From positions 42,742,437 through 42,806,436 of the forward strand of contig CP154956.1 in the NCBI GenBank assembly GCA_039621445.1: a stretch of DNA of 64,000 nt. Direction: 5' to 3'. Positions within the stretch are counted from its first letter, which is position 1. Every line of letters begins with the position of its first letter. This document shows positions 8,856 to 18,332 of this stretch, in pieces. Under the pieces are notes generated by a model that had not been told where the DNA came from, ran no database searches, and saw only the letters and a list, made by a program, of their open reading frames with translations. Origin of the DNA: Euglena gracilis. Its lineage: Eukaryota; Euglenida; Euglenophyceae; Euglenales. A program made the translations under genes and the position numbers.

Positions 8856-10730
8856 TCAAAAACTTGTCATGGAAACATCAATGTTATGTTTCTTGTTCCA
8901 CAGCTTCCAATCTTGCTGGACATACCCAACAAAACTGGTTGCTGGCTCCCAAGTGTCCTCCTCGGGCCCATACCCTTTCCAGCGGACCTTCCAAAGGTGC
9001 ATACCTTTGTCGATTTTGTGATCGATAATTTTATCGACTACAAAGTCGTCCGTCTCAGGTAATCTGGAACGGGGTTTGAAGTGCAAACACGGGATGGGTT
9101 TCCCATCCGGTGGCGACAGGTATGGTTTGAAGTCGTCCATATGAACGTCCTCAACACCATTCGGTAATGCAACCTTGTAACGCCCGCTGGTACCTAGTCT
9201 TTCTAGGATTTCACAGGGGCCGAGCCAGAGGGGGTCCAGCTTGGAAGACTGCATGCGAGTACGGCTATTCCGTACCCACACGCGGTCACCGGGGCTGTAA
9301 ACAGGTGACTTGAAATTCTGCAAAAACGATTTCCGTTTTGCTCCATGAATATCAGTGACGCGCTTCTGGACTGCAGAACGTAGATTTTCTACTTCCGCAA
9401 ACCAGGTCTCGCAACTGACACTCGTTCGGGCGGGTCTCTCCGAAGGGACATCCCCTATGGCCGGAGGGTCCCGTCCGAAAACTAATTTATAGGGGGAGTG
9501 AGGCAAAACCAACCCTGGTAGGGTATTGATATAAAACAAAGACCATGGTAGAACTGATATCCAGTTGCTGCGCGAGTCAGCCAGTGAAAGGCGAAGCATA
9601 TTCACGACGGATTTCACGGCTGCCTCGGCTCTACCATTGCCTTTGGGTCGGTATATAATGGAAAAATGTTGCTCGATTCCGAGTAAACCGCACAAAGTGG
9701 TGAAAAACCTTGAAGAAATCAAATGGTCTTGATCACTCACTATTTCATTCGGTAAACCCATCAAGCAAATGCATTTCTCCAAAAATATAGCTGCCAAACT
9801 TTGGGCAGTCAACCCTGACTTCTGGCATGGAATGGCTACAATGTACCCACTCAGCCTGCAGACGACAACAAAAACGTAATCGTAAATTTTGTCGTCTGTT
9901 CCTTTGCACGGTTCCAATTCCAGAAAATCCATGCAGAGGGATGTAAAAATGTCAGGGGGTACGGGGAAAAAGTCCATCGTACCAGGGGGGGTACCTCTGC
10001 GGGGTTTTACCGCTTGACAAACTTGACACCGTTGCGCTATTCGCAAACAGCGTGAGTAAAGCTCTTTCTCGCTCAGGGTTGTACAGTACCTGCGGCCCAC
10101 CAACGAAAGAAGTTTGGGGGCCCCAGGGTGACCATGGTTGTGATAACACAAAATCACATCATCAACCAGGTCCTGGGGGATACAATATTTGTAACCCGAT
10201 TCATTGCGAAAAACCAACCGTAAAGGTGAAAGAGTGTAATTGTCCAGCACTTCGCCATTACGAAGTCTGGTGACAATGGTGTCATACACCGGATCACGAC
10301 TATAATCCCATTCGCGAAAGAACAGTGGAGAAGGGGACTCCGTGCGCGTAATACGCCGGGGCCCGGACGTGCTTCCACGTCGGCGCCTTCCTCGCACTGG
10401 TGCGACCAGGAATAGTTGTGAAACGGGAAAAGAATCCAAAAGATTATCCGCAGCGTCGTTTCGACGTGCGTAGTCGTCAGCTTCCTGACTTCCATGAAAA
10501 GTCGCGTCTCCCTCATCCGGGTTCCCAGGGTAATACCAAGGGGCCCGACTGAGCGGATCCGCTACTTTTTGTGTGTGACCAGGGGTATAGATAACCACAA
10601 GGTTGAATTGACTCAAGAACTCATGCCATCTGCATCGCCTTCCGACCGATGACATGGCCTTGTTCAAATCCTCGGTGTACCAGTGTTGGAGACTCTCATG
10701 GTCGGTCTTGACGAGAGGCTGCTGGCTACC
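8856..10730 (-). CDS. Pol C-terminal part of element 1: RNase H end, integrase, chromodomain
   Basis: The frame resumes RNase H at about 10727 (QQPLVKTDHESL), one base out of phase with the upstream Pol frame. Integrase follows, with an HHCC zinc motif (HNHGHPG ... CQVCQ, about 10150-10020) and a D-D-E core: MDFLELE near 9930, SDQDHL near 9735 and NGRAEAA near 9630. A GPY/F-like stretch (LWLGPCEIL) lies near 9220. A canonical chromodomain (VVDKIIDHK ... WKVRWKGYGPEEDTWEP) lies at about 9051-8940. Chromodomains steer chromovirus integration to particular chromatin marks. The stop is TGA at 8858-8856. The frame is open upstream to 10793, but that ATG lies inside RNase H and is not a natural start. 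Confidence 0.88.
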   Translation of the reverse strand, partial: GSQQPLVKTDHESLQHWYTEDLNKAMSSVGRRCRWHEFLSQFNLVVIYTPGHTQKVADPLSRAPWYYPGNPDEGDATFHGSQEADDYARRNDAADNLLDSFPVSQLFLVAPVRGRRRRGSTSGPRRITRTESPSPLFFREWDYSRDPVYDTIVTRLRNGEVLDNYTLSPLRLVFRNESGYKYCIPQDLVDDVILCYHNHGHPGAPKLLSLVGRRYCTTLSEKELYSRCLRIAQRCQVCQAVKPRRGTPPGTMDFFPVPPDIFTSLCMDFLELEPCKGTDDKIYDYVFVVVCRLSGYIVAIPCQKSGLTAQSLAAIFLEKCICLMGLPNEIVSDQDHLISSRFFTTLCGLLGIEQHFSIIYRPKGNGRAEAAVKSVVNMLRLSLADSRSNWISVLPWSLFYINTLPGLVLPHSPYKLVFGRDPPAIGDVPSERPARTSVSCETWFAEVENLRSAVQKRVTDIHGAKRKSFLQNFKSPVYSPGDRVWVRNSRTRMQSSKLDPLWLGPCEILERLGTSGRYKVALPNGVEDVHMDDFKPYLSPPDGKPIPCLHFKPRSRLPETDDFVVDKIIDHKIDKGMHLWKVRWKGYGPEEDTWEPATSFVGYVQQDWKLWNKKHNIDVSMTSF

Positions 10731-13700
10731 CAGCTTCGGAATTTCTGGAGTATAAGCACGATTGCGTAGGTTTCCTTCTCGCGTATACTCCATTTGACTT
10801 GACCTTTTCCATCGTCGCCCTGTAACTTTCTGCTGAAGAAAGCCACAGGTCGGAGCTCATTCGCCGCATTATGCTGGCTAAGAACTCCGCCAACAGCGTA
10901 ATCGCTGCTGTCGACTTCCAACACGTATGGTTTGTACGGGTCCGCGATTTCGAGGACAACATTCTCCAAAAGCAAAACCTTGATTTTCTCAAGGGCCTCG
11001 CGCATTTGGTCATCCCAAATGACTTTGGTGTTGTCAACAGCCCGGTTTTTGAGCTGCTTGGTGAGGGGCACCGCGATTTTCGCGAAGTCCTTCATATAAA
11101 TCGCGTAGTATTGGGCTAATCCCAAGAATCCTTTGTGGTGAGTAATCGTTTTGATTACCTCAGGGGTCCATTTCTTAATGGCTTCGAGTTTACTCGGAGC
11201 GGCTTTCCGCTGTCCATTGCTGAGGATGTGACCGCAAAATTTTATAAGTATCCGAAACAAATGCATTTTCGCGCCTTTCGCGAAAAGCACATGTTTTTGA
11301 AAAGCGGTTAATACCGCACAAACATGGTGGAAGTGTGTGACGAGGATATCCTCGCTCGATTGTGCGGATGGTGGTGGTGTTCCCACCAGCACATCATCAA
11401 TGTACACAATGGCAAACGGTAAGTCGCGTAAAACCCATTGAATCATGCGCTGAAACATGGCTGGGCCATTCTTAACACCCATGGGGAGTACCGTCCATTG
11501 GTACACACCCTTGGATGTCACGAATGCCGTGTATGGCTGGGAGTCAGGGTGTAAGTGCATTTGGTGAAAACCGTCCTCCAGATCGAAAATTGACCACAAC
11601 CGGTTTTCCGATTGTTTGGTGATCAAATCCTCGATCAGGGGGAGCGGGAAGGGATCATCCCTTGTTTGGGAGTTCAGGTACCGGTAATCCAGCACCAGCC
11701 TCCATTTCTTCTGACCTGAGGGGTCTGGGGGTTTAGGAACAACAAATGCCTGGGATGTCCACTCGCTTTTCGAGGGTACTATCCACTTGCGCTGAATAAG
11801 CTTCTCAATCATTTCATTGAGAGCTTGTTCGCGTTCTCCCGAACAACGAAAAAATTTCCGGTGCATTGGTTTGGCTCCATCCTTAAGCTCGATCTTACAA
11901 ACACCGAACGGACCGCGTATCGCGGGGTCGATGTCGCACGCGTATACTGGATTTTCCAGCACACCGTGGAATTCGCGGGTAATCCGCGAACAGAATTCGG
12001 CTGACTTAGGATGCTGACCTGCACTCTCGATGACTGCGGAAACCGCCAGGGTATCCCTGGGGCTACCGAGCTTCCTCGGCACCGCAAATTCGGACATTCC
12101 GAATGCATCGAAGAAACAAACGCGAAAAATGATTTCTTGCAAGGGTGGTAATATTTTACCACAAAAATCCTCAAAAATCGGTACATTAGTGGGTAAATCC
12201 CACCAATGAAAACATACATACGATAGTTGTGTGAACCATTCCGCTTCCGGAATGATGGGTATGAGAATAACTCCACGGGTTTCATCCCGCAGAATTTTCT
12301 CAACCGCACATTCGATAAGTTTTGGGGGAGGGTGCATCCATAACACCGTATCACCCCAAAATTTATCGAATGCGTTGGAGTGTTGTGACCAATGACGTGG
12401 CAAACGGGCATGTGCATTGGATGAAAAGGCATCGATTTCCAATGCCAAATCAAAAGAATTTGCCAATGTCGCGATTTTGGAAAACCATCGTTCCAAAATG
12501 CGATATTGACCAAAATTGAAAGCATTCCATACGCGTTTCGCGTATTCATGCACCCGATTTTCGGGTTGAAGGGTAGAAACACAATGAATGGATCCACAAA
12601 CATGCGGGCTGTCTTCCACTACCACAAGGGTTAATCCCAAGGGAGTTTGGACAGGTTGGGGGTTTCCCCATTCCGCATCAAATCCGTACCAAGTGTGATC
12701 GCGATTGTAATTAGGAATCGCGCTTTTCGCGTTTCCGAACAACGAGGCTAATCCGCGTTGTTGGAGTACTCGGTGTATCTCCGCGCATTGCGGGCTACAA
12801 CCAAGTGTATCATGGGGGGTGGGTTCCGTTTTCGGAATTGCGATTAGTGTCGGATTTTGAACTAAACATCCACAATCGAAATCCGATTGGGTGGAAATTC
12901 TCCTGCAGTGCACACATTGGAAGGAAGTGTGATGGTGTGACGGGTGTGCGTGAAAGTGGGTGTCGATGGCATTAGCCGGTGAGTCTTGTACAGGTGTGCC
13001 TGAATTCGGCACAACTGGTGGGTAACGGAGTGGTGGTGTAGCTGGGCGACTACTCGACACCGTAATTACTTCAGGCCTTTGGGCTTTCGTCTTGTAACCC
13101 AGTGAAACGGCGGGGGTACCGCTACTCGCTTGCCCTGCCTCATGTGGAACGCATGTTGGTGTGTCATTGGGCAGGGGGGAGGCTTTCTCCGTACCCCGGG
13201 TGTGGAAAACGGTTGTTGGTGTGGTGGATAACGGTGTTGCCATTGTGGGTAACGGTGTGGGCAAAGCGGTGGTCATCATAGTGGATGACAACGGTGATGG
13301 TGGTTTGGGTGTCAATGAAGTGGTGGGTGCTGTGCGCAAACCGTGGGAGTGGCAATCCACAACCAATCGGTACTGGCGTAAAAATGGGTATCCCAAAATT
13401 ACGTCAGACCCGTGAATTCCGGACTCGTAACCCCAAATATTGGTGAAATGTTGTACTTGTGGGGGTTGTGAGTGATGTTTCGGAATGATGGGCAAGAGTA
13501 TCTCGAGCACACATCCCAAATCACCACCACACATGGGGGTGTTATCCGCGGTTGTAATTTTGATCGGTTTCTTGGCGCTTACCAAGAGCGGGGTCGGTAT
13601 CAACCCCAACCGAAAGAGCAGTGCAATGCGACAACCAGTGTCAATGAGAATTTTAACTTTAGTGGAGAAATTTTGGATGCGGATTTCCGCTTGGACGAGT

Positions 13701-13945
13701 AATTCCATTGGTGGTACGCAAAGTGAAGGGTCTGGCGGAAATACGTTTGCATGCCAGCTCTCCCATGAACCCTTTCCTACTTTGCTCAGCATTCCGAGCG
13801 GAAATGTAGGGTGGGTGGTAGGGGCCCCGAAATAATTCCGGGTACTGACCGTGAAGGCGGATGGGCAGGGGGGGTAAGGTTGATCAGGTCTTACCTCCAT
13901 CTGTTCATCAGCCCAGAGGTCCGTGCCCTCGGACCTCGGGCTCCC
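10664..13945 (-). CDS. Pol N-terminal part of element 1: aspartic protease, Dam-like domain, reverse transcriptase, RNase H start
   Basis: This frame is continuous with Gag except for the TAG at 13948-13946; the first internal ATG is at 13900. Counting from 13945, the protease active site LIDTGC is near residue 102. About 502-588 is a domain resembling degenerate phage-type DNA N6-adenine methylases (LEIDAFSSNAHARLPRHW ... VLWMHPPP ... VILIPIIP). RT runs from the WRLVLDYRYLNS motif near 748, through FDLEDGFHQMHLH, to the catalytic YIDDVLVG near 848. RNase H begins at VLEVDSSDYAVGG near 1008 and includes WSIREKETYAIV. The sense frame breaks near 10727 (net -1 or +2), after which this frame reads 22 meaningless codons to a stop at 10664. 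Confidence 0.9.
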   Translation of the reverse strand, partial: GSPRSEGTDLWADEQMEVRPDQPYPPCPSAFTVSTRNYFGAPTTHPTFPLGMLSKVGKGSWESWHANVFPPDPSLCVPPMELLVQAEIRIQNFSTKVKILIDTGCRIALLFRLGLIPTPLLVSAKKPIKITTADNTPMCGGDLGCVLEILLPIIPKHHSQPPQVQHFTNIWGYESGIHGSDVILGYPFLRQYRLVVDCHSHGLRTAPTTSLTPKPPSPLSSTMMTTALPTPLPTMATPLSTTPTTVFHTRGTEKASPLPNDTPTCVPHEAGQASSGTPAVSLGYKTKAQRPEVITVSSSRPATPPLRYPPVVPNSGTPVQDSPANAIDTHFHAHPSHHHTSFQCVHCRRISTQSDFDCGCLVQNPTLIAIPKTEPTPHDTLGCSPQCAEIHRVLQQRGLASLFGNAKSAIPNYNRDHTWYGFDAEWGNPQPVQTPLGLTLVVVEDSPHVCGSIHCVSTLQPENRVHEYAKRVWNAFNFGQYRILERWFSKIATLANSFDLALEIDAFSSNAHARLPRHWSQHSNAFDKFWGDTVLWMHPPPKLIECAVEKILRDETRGVILIPIIPEAEWFTQLSYVCFHWWDLPTNVPIFEDFCGKILPPLQEIIFRVCFFDAFGMSEFAVPRKLGSPRDTLAVSAVIESAGQHPKSAEFCSRITREFHGVLENPVYACDIDPAIRGPFGVCKIELKDGAKPMHRKFFRCSGEREQALNEMIEKLIQRKWIVPSKSEWTSQAFVVPKPPDPSGQKKWRLVLDYRYLNSQTRDDPFPLPLIEDLITKQSENRLWSIFDLEDGFHQMHLHPDSQPYTAFVTSKGVYQWTVLPMGVKNGPAMFQRMIQWVLRDLPFAIVYIDDVLVGTPPPSAQSSEDILVTHFHHVCAVLTAFQKHVLFAKGAKMHLFRILIKFCGHILSNGQRKAAPSKLEAIKKWTPEVIKTITHHKGFLGLAQYYAIYMKDFAKIAVPLTKQLKNRAVDNTKVIWDDQMREALEKIKVLLLENVVLEIADPYKPYVLEVDSSDYAVGGVLSQHNAANELRPVAFFSRKLQGDDGKGQVKWSIREKETYAIVLILQKFRSWVASSLSSRPTMRVSNTGTPRI

Positions 13946-13948
13946 CTA
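13910..13948 (-). promoter_or_regulatory. in-frame UAG and downstream hairpin at the Gag-Pol junction
   Basis: Gag ends with TAG at 13948-13946. The same frame stays open into Pol with 15 sense codons before the first ATG. Three bases after the stop a stem begins: AGCCC then GAGGTCC (13942-13931) pair with GGACCTC (13922-13916) and GGGCT (13914-13910), with one bulged base at 13915 and an 8-nt loop GAGGGCAC. That makes 12 perfect pairs, mostly G-C. A stop followed by stable structure is the hallmark of readthrough expression of Gag-Pol in gammaretroviruses. Here it is a prediction. The alternative is a point mutation that broke a fused gag-pol. Confidence 0.65.
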
Positions 13949-16900
13949 CTCCAAGTCCGAACCGGCCGCATAGCCGGCAACGGACTTTTTGGTGGAATAG
14001 ATGGAATTCAATGAGCGCACCGCCATTCGGGCCTCATTAAATTCCCCGTCCGAGGTCTCATCCCCCTCCCTGCCCGAAGCCGGGGTGTCCTCCTCCAAAC
14101 AAGATATCTTGAAACCGACCTTTTGCCGGTTGGAGGAGTAACGGCGGTCATCGCGGCGCTTACCGCGATTTCCGTAGCCGGGCCGGGGGGAACGAGATCT
14201 GGGACATTTGGATGCGTGGTGATCTTTGGAACCGCAAAGTGAACAACGGGATTTGTGGCGGGATTCCGTATAACGAGGAGAACGGTATTCCGTTTTTCCG
14301 TCAAACCGTCGTGGTGAACGGGTTTCCCGTCGACCATGACCGGTGTATCGGGACTTCCCCGTTGACTCGCGTGAAGAGGATGATCCACTTCGCGAACGAG
14401 ATCGTGAAGAATCGCGGTTGAAATCCCGTTTTCGGGCAGGGGGGCCAGGTGACCGACCGCGAGAAGGACGGGTTTCCCGACCATCACGCGATGGTGACTT
14501 GGGCCTACTACCGCTAAAGCGGTTCTCCGAAGACCGTGAAACTCCCGATTGTCGTGAAAACGCCGAGGAACCCGATCCCCGTGAGGAGGTCGAGCCCCTT
14601 GGACTTCCAATACGCTTTCGCGCATCGGGATTCGGGCATTCCCGAGACATGTGACCAGATTTGTTGCACAAAAAGCACAGTTTATCCGTGCCCTGGTCCG
14701 AAGAACGCTGATTCCGCGTTTTCGGTCCCGTGGTGGGTGATCTTGGTGACATGGGTGATTTTTGCAATGCATTAACCGCACCCGCAGGGATTCCCGCGGT
14801 GGGATGCGTTTGGAAAGCGGACTGTATTTGTCCCAAAACTTGTGTGAGCTTGAGTTGCTTTGACACATAATTCCAACGTTGGGCAAGAGTCATCTCATGC
14901 CCTGCCAACTCCTCGCGATGGATATCCTTCACGAGGGATGGTGTGAAATGCAACAAAACCGCATCGAATTGTTCGCGCATTTGCTTCTCGCTAAGTTCAT
15001 CAACTTCGGAAGCAAGTGCTAACCATTTGGCATACCAAAGGTCAATGGATTTCCATTTGCGATCCGATGGCGCGCTTTGTCGCCACTTCTTCTCCAGGGT
15101 AATCCTGGTAACCAAACTTGAGTTGGTTGAAGCGTATTGCTCAACCAGGTCATCGAATGATACGCCATTACGTATCACCAAATTGCGTGCGCGTTCTCGC
15201 TCCTCCCTCGGTAGGCAATCGATGAATTCCATCTTGACTACCTCGGGATTCGGGTCTTGGGTGGGTCCTTTTAGTGCCCAATAGTACTTCCAATCCCGAA
15301 AAAATTGTCTCCATGTGGTTGGATCCCCGTCCCATTGAGGCTTCACCTTGTTCGCGATTGCGATGGTGCCCTTGAAGTCTCTCTGAGTAACCCGCTGACC
15401 CTCGGTGGTATTCCAGGGGTTTGGGTCAGGGTAATTCTTAACACCAAACGCGTTTCGCGGATTTTCCGCTCCATGTGTAACCCGTGCAGGATTTCCCGCA
15501 CCAAGTGTAAGGTTGGCAGGATTTTCCTGCGGGAATTGCGAAAAATGTGGTGAAATCCTCTCAGTGGGGCGGGTTTCCCGCCGAAAACCCGATGGGTGGT
15601 CTGGCATTCCAGAACCCGTCGGTTGTTGGTATGATCGCGATTGCGACACATGACCAATACCAGGTGTGGGGTGTTGGCTCATTCCTCGTACAAGGTTGGA
15701 ATGTTGAATTTCTTGGTGGAGACTCGAATTTTCGAGTGGGGGGTCAATTTCCTCATCGGGAATGTTGTGCGAAGAGTGAGTTTGTGGTGTTGGCAAATGC
15801 AAAGGTGGTACAATTCGCGTTTTCGCGGGTGGTTGTACCAAATTCGCAGTGGATGTAGGGATTCCTACTCCAGAAATGGTAATTTGAGAACGCGATTCCG
15901 GGACATTTGGAATACCAACCGCAGCGCTTACCGCGGTGGATGGTGGCACAACCGGTACCGGAGTGGACATTTTATCCAAACTCGCGGACAAGTCATGCAC
16001 CGTTTCTTCCAAATGTTCCACCAACTGGAGTTGGCCGCAAATACGGTCAACCTCAGTCTCCAAATGCCTAATGCGTTTGCGGTAACGGGAAAAATCTTCC
16101 AAGTGTGGCAACTTTTCAGGAACCAAGTGTAATTCTTGGGCAAGATTTCCTTGGGACTCCTCCACATTCCGGAGTTGACCCGCAAGCGCTTTTACCGCAT
16201 TTGAGACGGTTTGCAATTGGTGGAGTGACTTGGTGGGGGTTTCCACGGTGGTGCGCGAATTTTCCGCGGTTGGCTTTTCCAACAACGCAGAAATTCGTCC
16301 ATCCAACCGAGAAACCTCATCTTGCATGGATCGGGCATTCCGATTCACGCTTTCCTCAATTTGGAGCAAACTTGTACAAAATGCTTGCAAGGTTTCCTTG
16401 TTGTCACCAAGCACTTTGTCATAAAATGAGCGAAATTCCGGTGACTCAGATATCCGAGCACGCGAAATGGGGGGTAGTGAACGGATTTCCGTCACTGTGG
16501 TGGCCAACAAGGTGCAACGGGTTTGTAATTCCCCAATAGCGGCTTGAATACCACTAATGTCGGGAATTCGCTTGGAAAGTGCAGAAACATGCTCCTGCAA
16601 ACCGACAACGGTGGCATTAATACCGCCGATGTCCGTTTGCATTTGTTGTTGCGTAAAATCCAACCGTTGTGCGCAATCCGCGATTTTCGCGTTCAAGGTG
16701 GTTAATCCATCCTGATTTGCGGCACAATGGCAGGATTTTTGCTCCAAGTGTGAAATTCGTTCCTCCAAAAGCTGGATTTGCGAACGGGGAACAAAATTCT
16801 CTTGCACTTTTGCTTGAAATTGCTTCAAGTGCTCGATTTCCGAGCCAAGATGCAAAATCCGTTGTTGCGCTTCTTGGAAAGAAGTGGTAAGTGCGGCAAA

Positions 16901-18022
16901 ATGCTCAACCGCGACAAAGTTACCGATTTCCGGCATTTTGGGGGTGGCATTTTGCGCTTGTAACTGCTGCTGCAATTGCAGTAACATGGTTGAACAGGAT
17001 TCCAATTGGGCAAAAAGATGGCTCATACCATCCTGCACATGCAGAAACTTGGAATCATTCCGCGTTTCCGCTTCATGCAGCATTTCGCTGATTTGTTGGA
17101 AATTTTGTGGAAGTTGGATGCGCAAAATACTGTCAACACTTTCTCGAAAATGCTGAAGGTCTTTCCCCGCATTTTCAAAATTGTGTTGGCAATATTTGCC
17201 GATTTCCTGCAAATAATTCCAGCAACATTCCAGTTTGGTGTTGACAACCCTTTGATTGTCCTCGTCGAACTGCAAAACTTTGTTGAGCATGGTTGCGCAT
17301 TCCGCAACGTATTGGTGGACATGCAAAATTTGCTTGCTAAGCGGGTGATCCGCTGGAAGTTGACCGAGAATTCGGAAAACATCACCGGGGGTGAGGTTAT
17401 CCCTCAAATCTTCCTCATAGTCCTCCACAATAGAAACGGCACCAGAGATTTCCGGCACCACCAGACGCATATCTGGGTTCCATGGCAATGCAGGGAAAAC
17501 CGCAGCTTCCGCGGGTAATCCCGGCAAAGCGTGAAATGGTGTGGGGGGTGGTAATTGAGGGGGGGGTTGGAAAAAACACGGTGTTTCCACCGAGTTGCAC
17601 TCCAAAAGGCCCACCGGTGCTTCCACCGGGGATCTTTTGGGTGTGAACAGAGCAAAGGGCAAATACCCCTCACTTTGTTCATGGGTAACATGAGTAACCA
17701 AGTGTGGGGGTGCAAGGGGTTCATCCCCTCGCCGCATCAATGATGGGTGAATCGGGATGGAGGAAGGCATTTTGCCACCTACATCCCGGACAATCAATGA
17801 CAAAGATGATGAAGAGGGTTCATTACCCCCATGCAATGATAAAGGCGTTTCGCCTTTTGACAATGACAAATGAGTCAAATTGCCTTCTTCTTGCTTGGGG
17901 GGTCGGGAATTGGAACTTGTTTCATTCAAACCGTTCCAATCCCCGCAATCTTCATCACAATTGCTCAATGAACTCATCAACAAGTCATAATCAAATTTGG
18001 GGTTGGGGCTTGTGCTCTGCAT
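13946..18022 (-). CDS. gag: Gag of element 1 (about 1,358 aa)
   Basis: The first ATG is at 18022-18020; the open frame extends to a TTG at 18046, which I do not take as the start. About residues 207-682 are predicted coiled coil (long Q/L/E heptad-like stretches). The capsid-like core is about 900-1057 (DPTTWRQFFRDWKYYW ... LAGHEMTLAQRW). Two CCHC zinc knuckles follow, CFLCNKSGHMSREC near 1115 and CSLCGSKDHHASKC near 1259, separated by an Arg/Ser-rich region. At 1,358 residues it is two to three times the usual Ty3/gypsy Gag, mainly because of the coiled-coil extension. It should form the particle and bind genomic RNA. It ends at a TAG that precedes Pol in the same frame. Confidence 0.9.
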   Translation of the reverse strand: MQSTSPNPKFDYDLLMSSLSNCDEDCGDWNGLNETSSNSRPPKQEEGNLTHLSLSKGETPLSLHGGNEPSSSSLSLIVRDVGGKMPSSIPIHPSLMRRGDEPLAPPHLVTHVTHEQSEGYLPFALFTPKRSPVEAPVGLLECNSVETPCFFQPPPQLPPPTPFHALPGLPAEAAVFPALPWNPDMRLVVPEISGAVSIVEDYEEDLRDNLTPGDVFRILGQLPADHPLSKQILHVHQYVAECATMLNKVLQFDEDNQRVVNTKLECCWNYLQEIGKYCQHNFENAGKDLQHFRESVDSILRIQLPQNFQQISEMLHEAETRNDSKFLHVQDGMSHLFAQLESCSTMLLQLQQQLQAQNATPKMPEIGNFVAVEHFAALTTSFQEAQQRILHLGSEIEHLKQFQAKVQENFVPRSQIQLLEERISHLEQKSCHCAANQDGLTTLNAKIADCAQRLDFTQQQMQTDIGGINATVVGLQEHVSALSKRIPDISGIQAAIGELQTRCTLLATTVTEIRSLPPISRARISESPEFRSFYDKVLGDNKETLQAFCTSLLQIEESVNRNARSMQDEVSRLDGRISALLEKPTAENSRTTVETPTKSLHQLQTVSNAVKALAGQLRNVEESQGNLAQELHLVPEKLPHLEDFSRYRKRIRHLETEVDRICGQLQLVEHLEETVHDLSASLDKMSTPVPVVPPSTAVSAAVGIPNVPESRSQITISGVGIPTSTANLVQPPAKTRIVPPLHLPTPQTHSSHNIPDEEIDPPLENSSLHQEIQHSNLVRGMSQHPTPGIGHVSQSRSYQQPTGSGMPDHPSGFRRETRPTERISPHFSQFPQENPANLTLGAGNPARVTHGAENPRNAFGVKNYPDPNPWNTTEGQRVTQRDFKGTIAIANKVKPQWDGDPTTWRQFFRDWKYYWALKGPTQDPNPEVVKMEFIDCLPREERERARNLVIRNGVSFDDLVEQYASTNSSLVTRITLEKKWRQSAPSDRKWKSIDLWYAKWLALASEVDELSEKQMREQFDAVLLHFTPSLVKDIHREELAGHEMTLAQRWNYVSKQLKLTQVLGQIQSAFQTHPTAGIPAGAVNALQKSPMSPRSPTTGPKTRNQRSSDQGTDKLCFLCNKSGHMSRECPNPDARKRIGSPRGSTSSRGSGSSAFSRQSGVSRSSENRFSGSRPKSPSRDGRETRPSRGRSPGPPARKRDFNRDSSRSRSRSGSSSSRESTGKSRYTGHGRRETRSPRRFDGKTEYRSPRYTESRHKSRCSLCGSKDHHASKCPRSRSPRPGYGNRGKRRDDRRYSSNRQKVGFKISCLEEDTPASGREGDETSDGEFNEARMAVRSLNSIYSTKKSVAGYAAGSDLE

Positions 18023-18332
18023 CTTTTGAGATGGGTAAAAAGGCAAAAACCCAAAAATTCACACAAATAAGCAGAGAAACAGGGACCAGAAAGGTTGTAT
18101 CGGCGATTACCGAACAGAGCCTTCTGAGACCTGTATCCTTGCTTAAAGGTTGGCTAGGGGCCAGGAACAGTACTTTCACCGTGTTTCACGGCTCAGTACG
18201 ATCCTCACCACCAGTCAACCACAGAGTTTCTCTGTGTGGAACGTCTGTATAGGATCGTTGCCTAAATCTGCTACCAAGTGTATTACCTGGTAGCCTTTCT
18301 TTCTGTAGGATCTTTGACCTATTCTGCTACCA
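18023..18332 (-). promoter_or_regulatory. 5' leader of element 1 with duplicated primer-site segment and candidate splice donor
   Basis: The leader is 310 nt from primer site to Gag ATG. A 32-bp segment ending in the LTR/primer junction is imperfectly repeated 56 bp apart (18251-18282 and 18307-18338). The leader therefore holds a second copy of TGGTAGCAGA followed by diverged sequence. A consensus-like 5' splice site CAG|GTAATA lies at 18290-18281, between the primer site and Gag, where it could pair with the acceptor near 8785. Confidence 0.5.
18323..18332 (-). promoter_or_regulatory. primer-binding site, initiator tRNA-Met type
   Basis: On the minus strand TGGTAGCAGA directly follows the 5' LTR end (GTACACT). 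It complements the 3' end of an initiator tRNA-Met terminating TCTGCTACCA. Element 2 uses the same site, extended to TGGTAGCAGAGG. Confidence 0.85.

Noticed and set aside
10700-10793. Programmed -1 frameshift in RNase H
   Set aside because: No X-XXY-YYZ heptamer in the overlap and no downstream structure seen; an indel is simpler.
8856-10793. Integrase ORF as a separately initiated protein from the ATG at 10793
   Set aside because: That ATG lies within RNase H in the wrong frame; the first meaningful residues begin near 10727.
13946-13948. Reassigned UAG codon (alternative genetic code)
   Set aside because: TAG, TGA and TAA all end or interrupt frames in the window and only this stop has a readthrough-like context; no evidence for reassignment.
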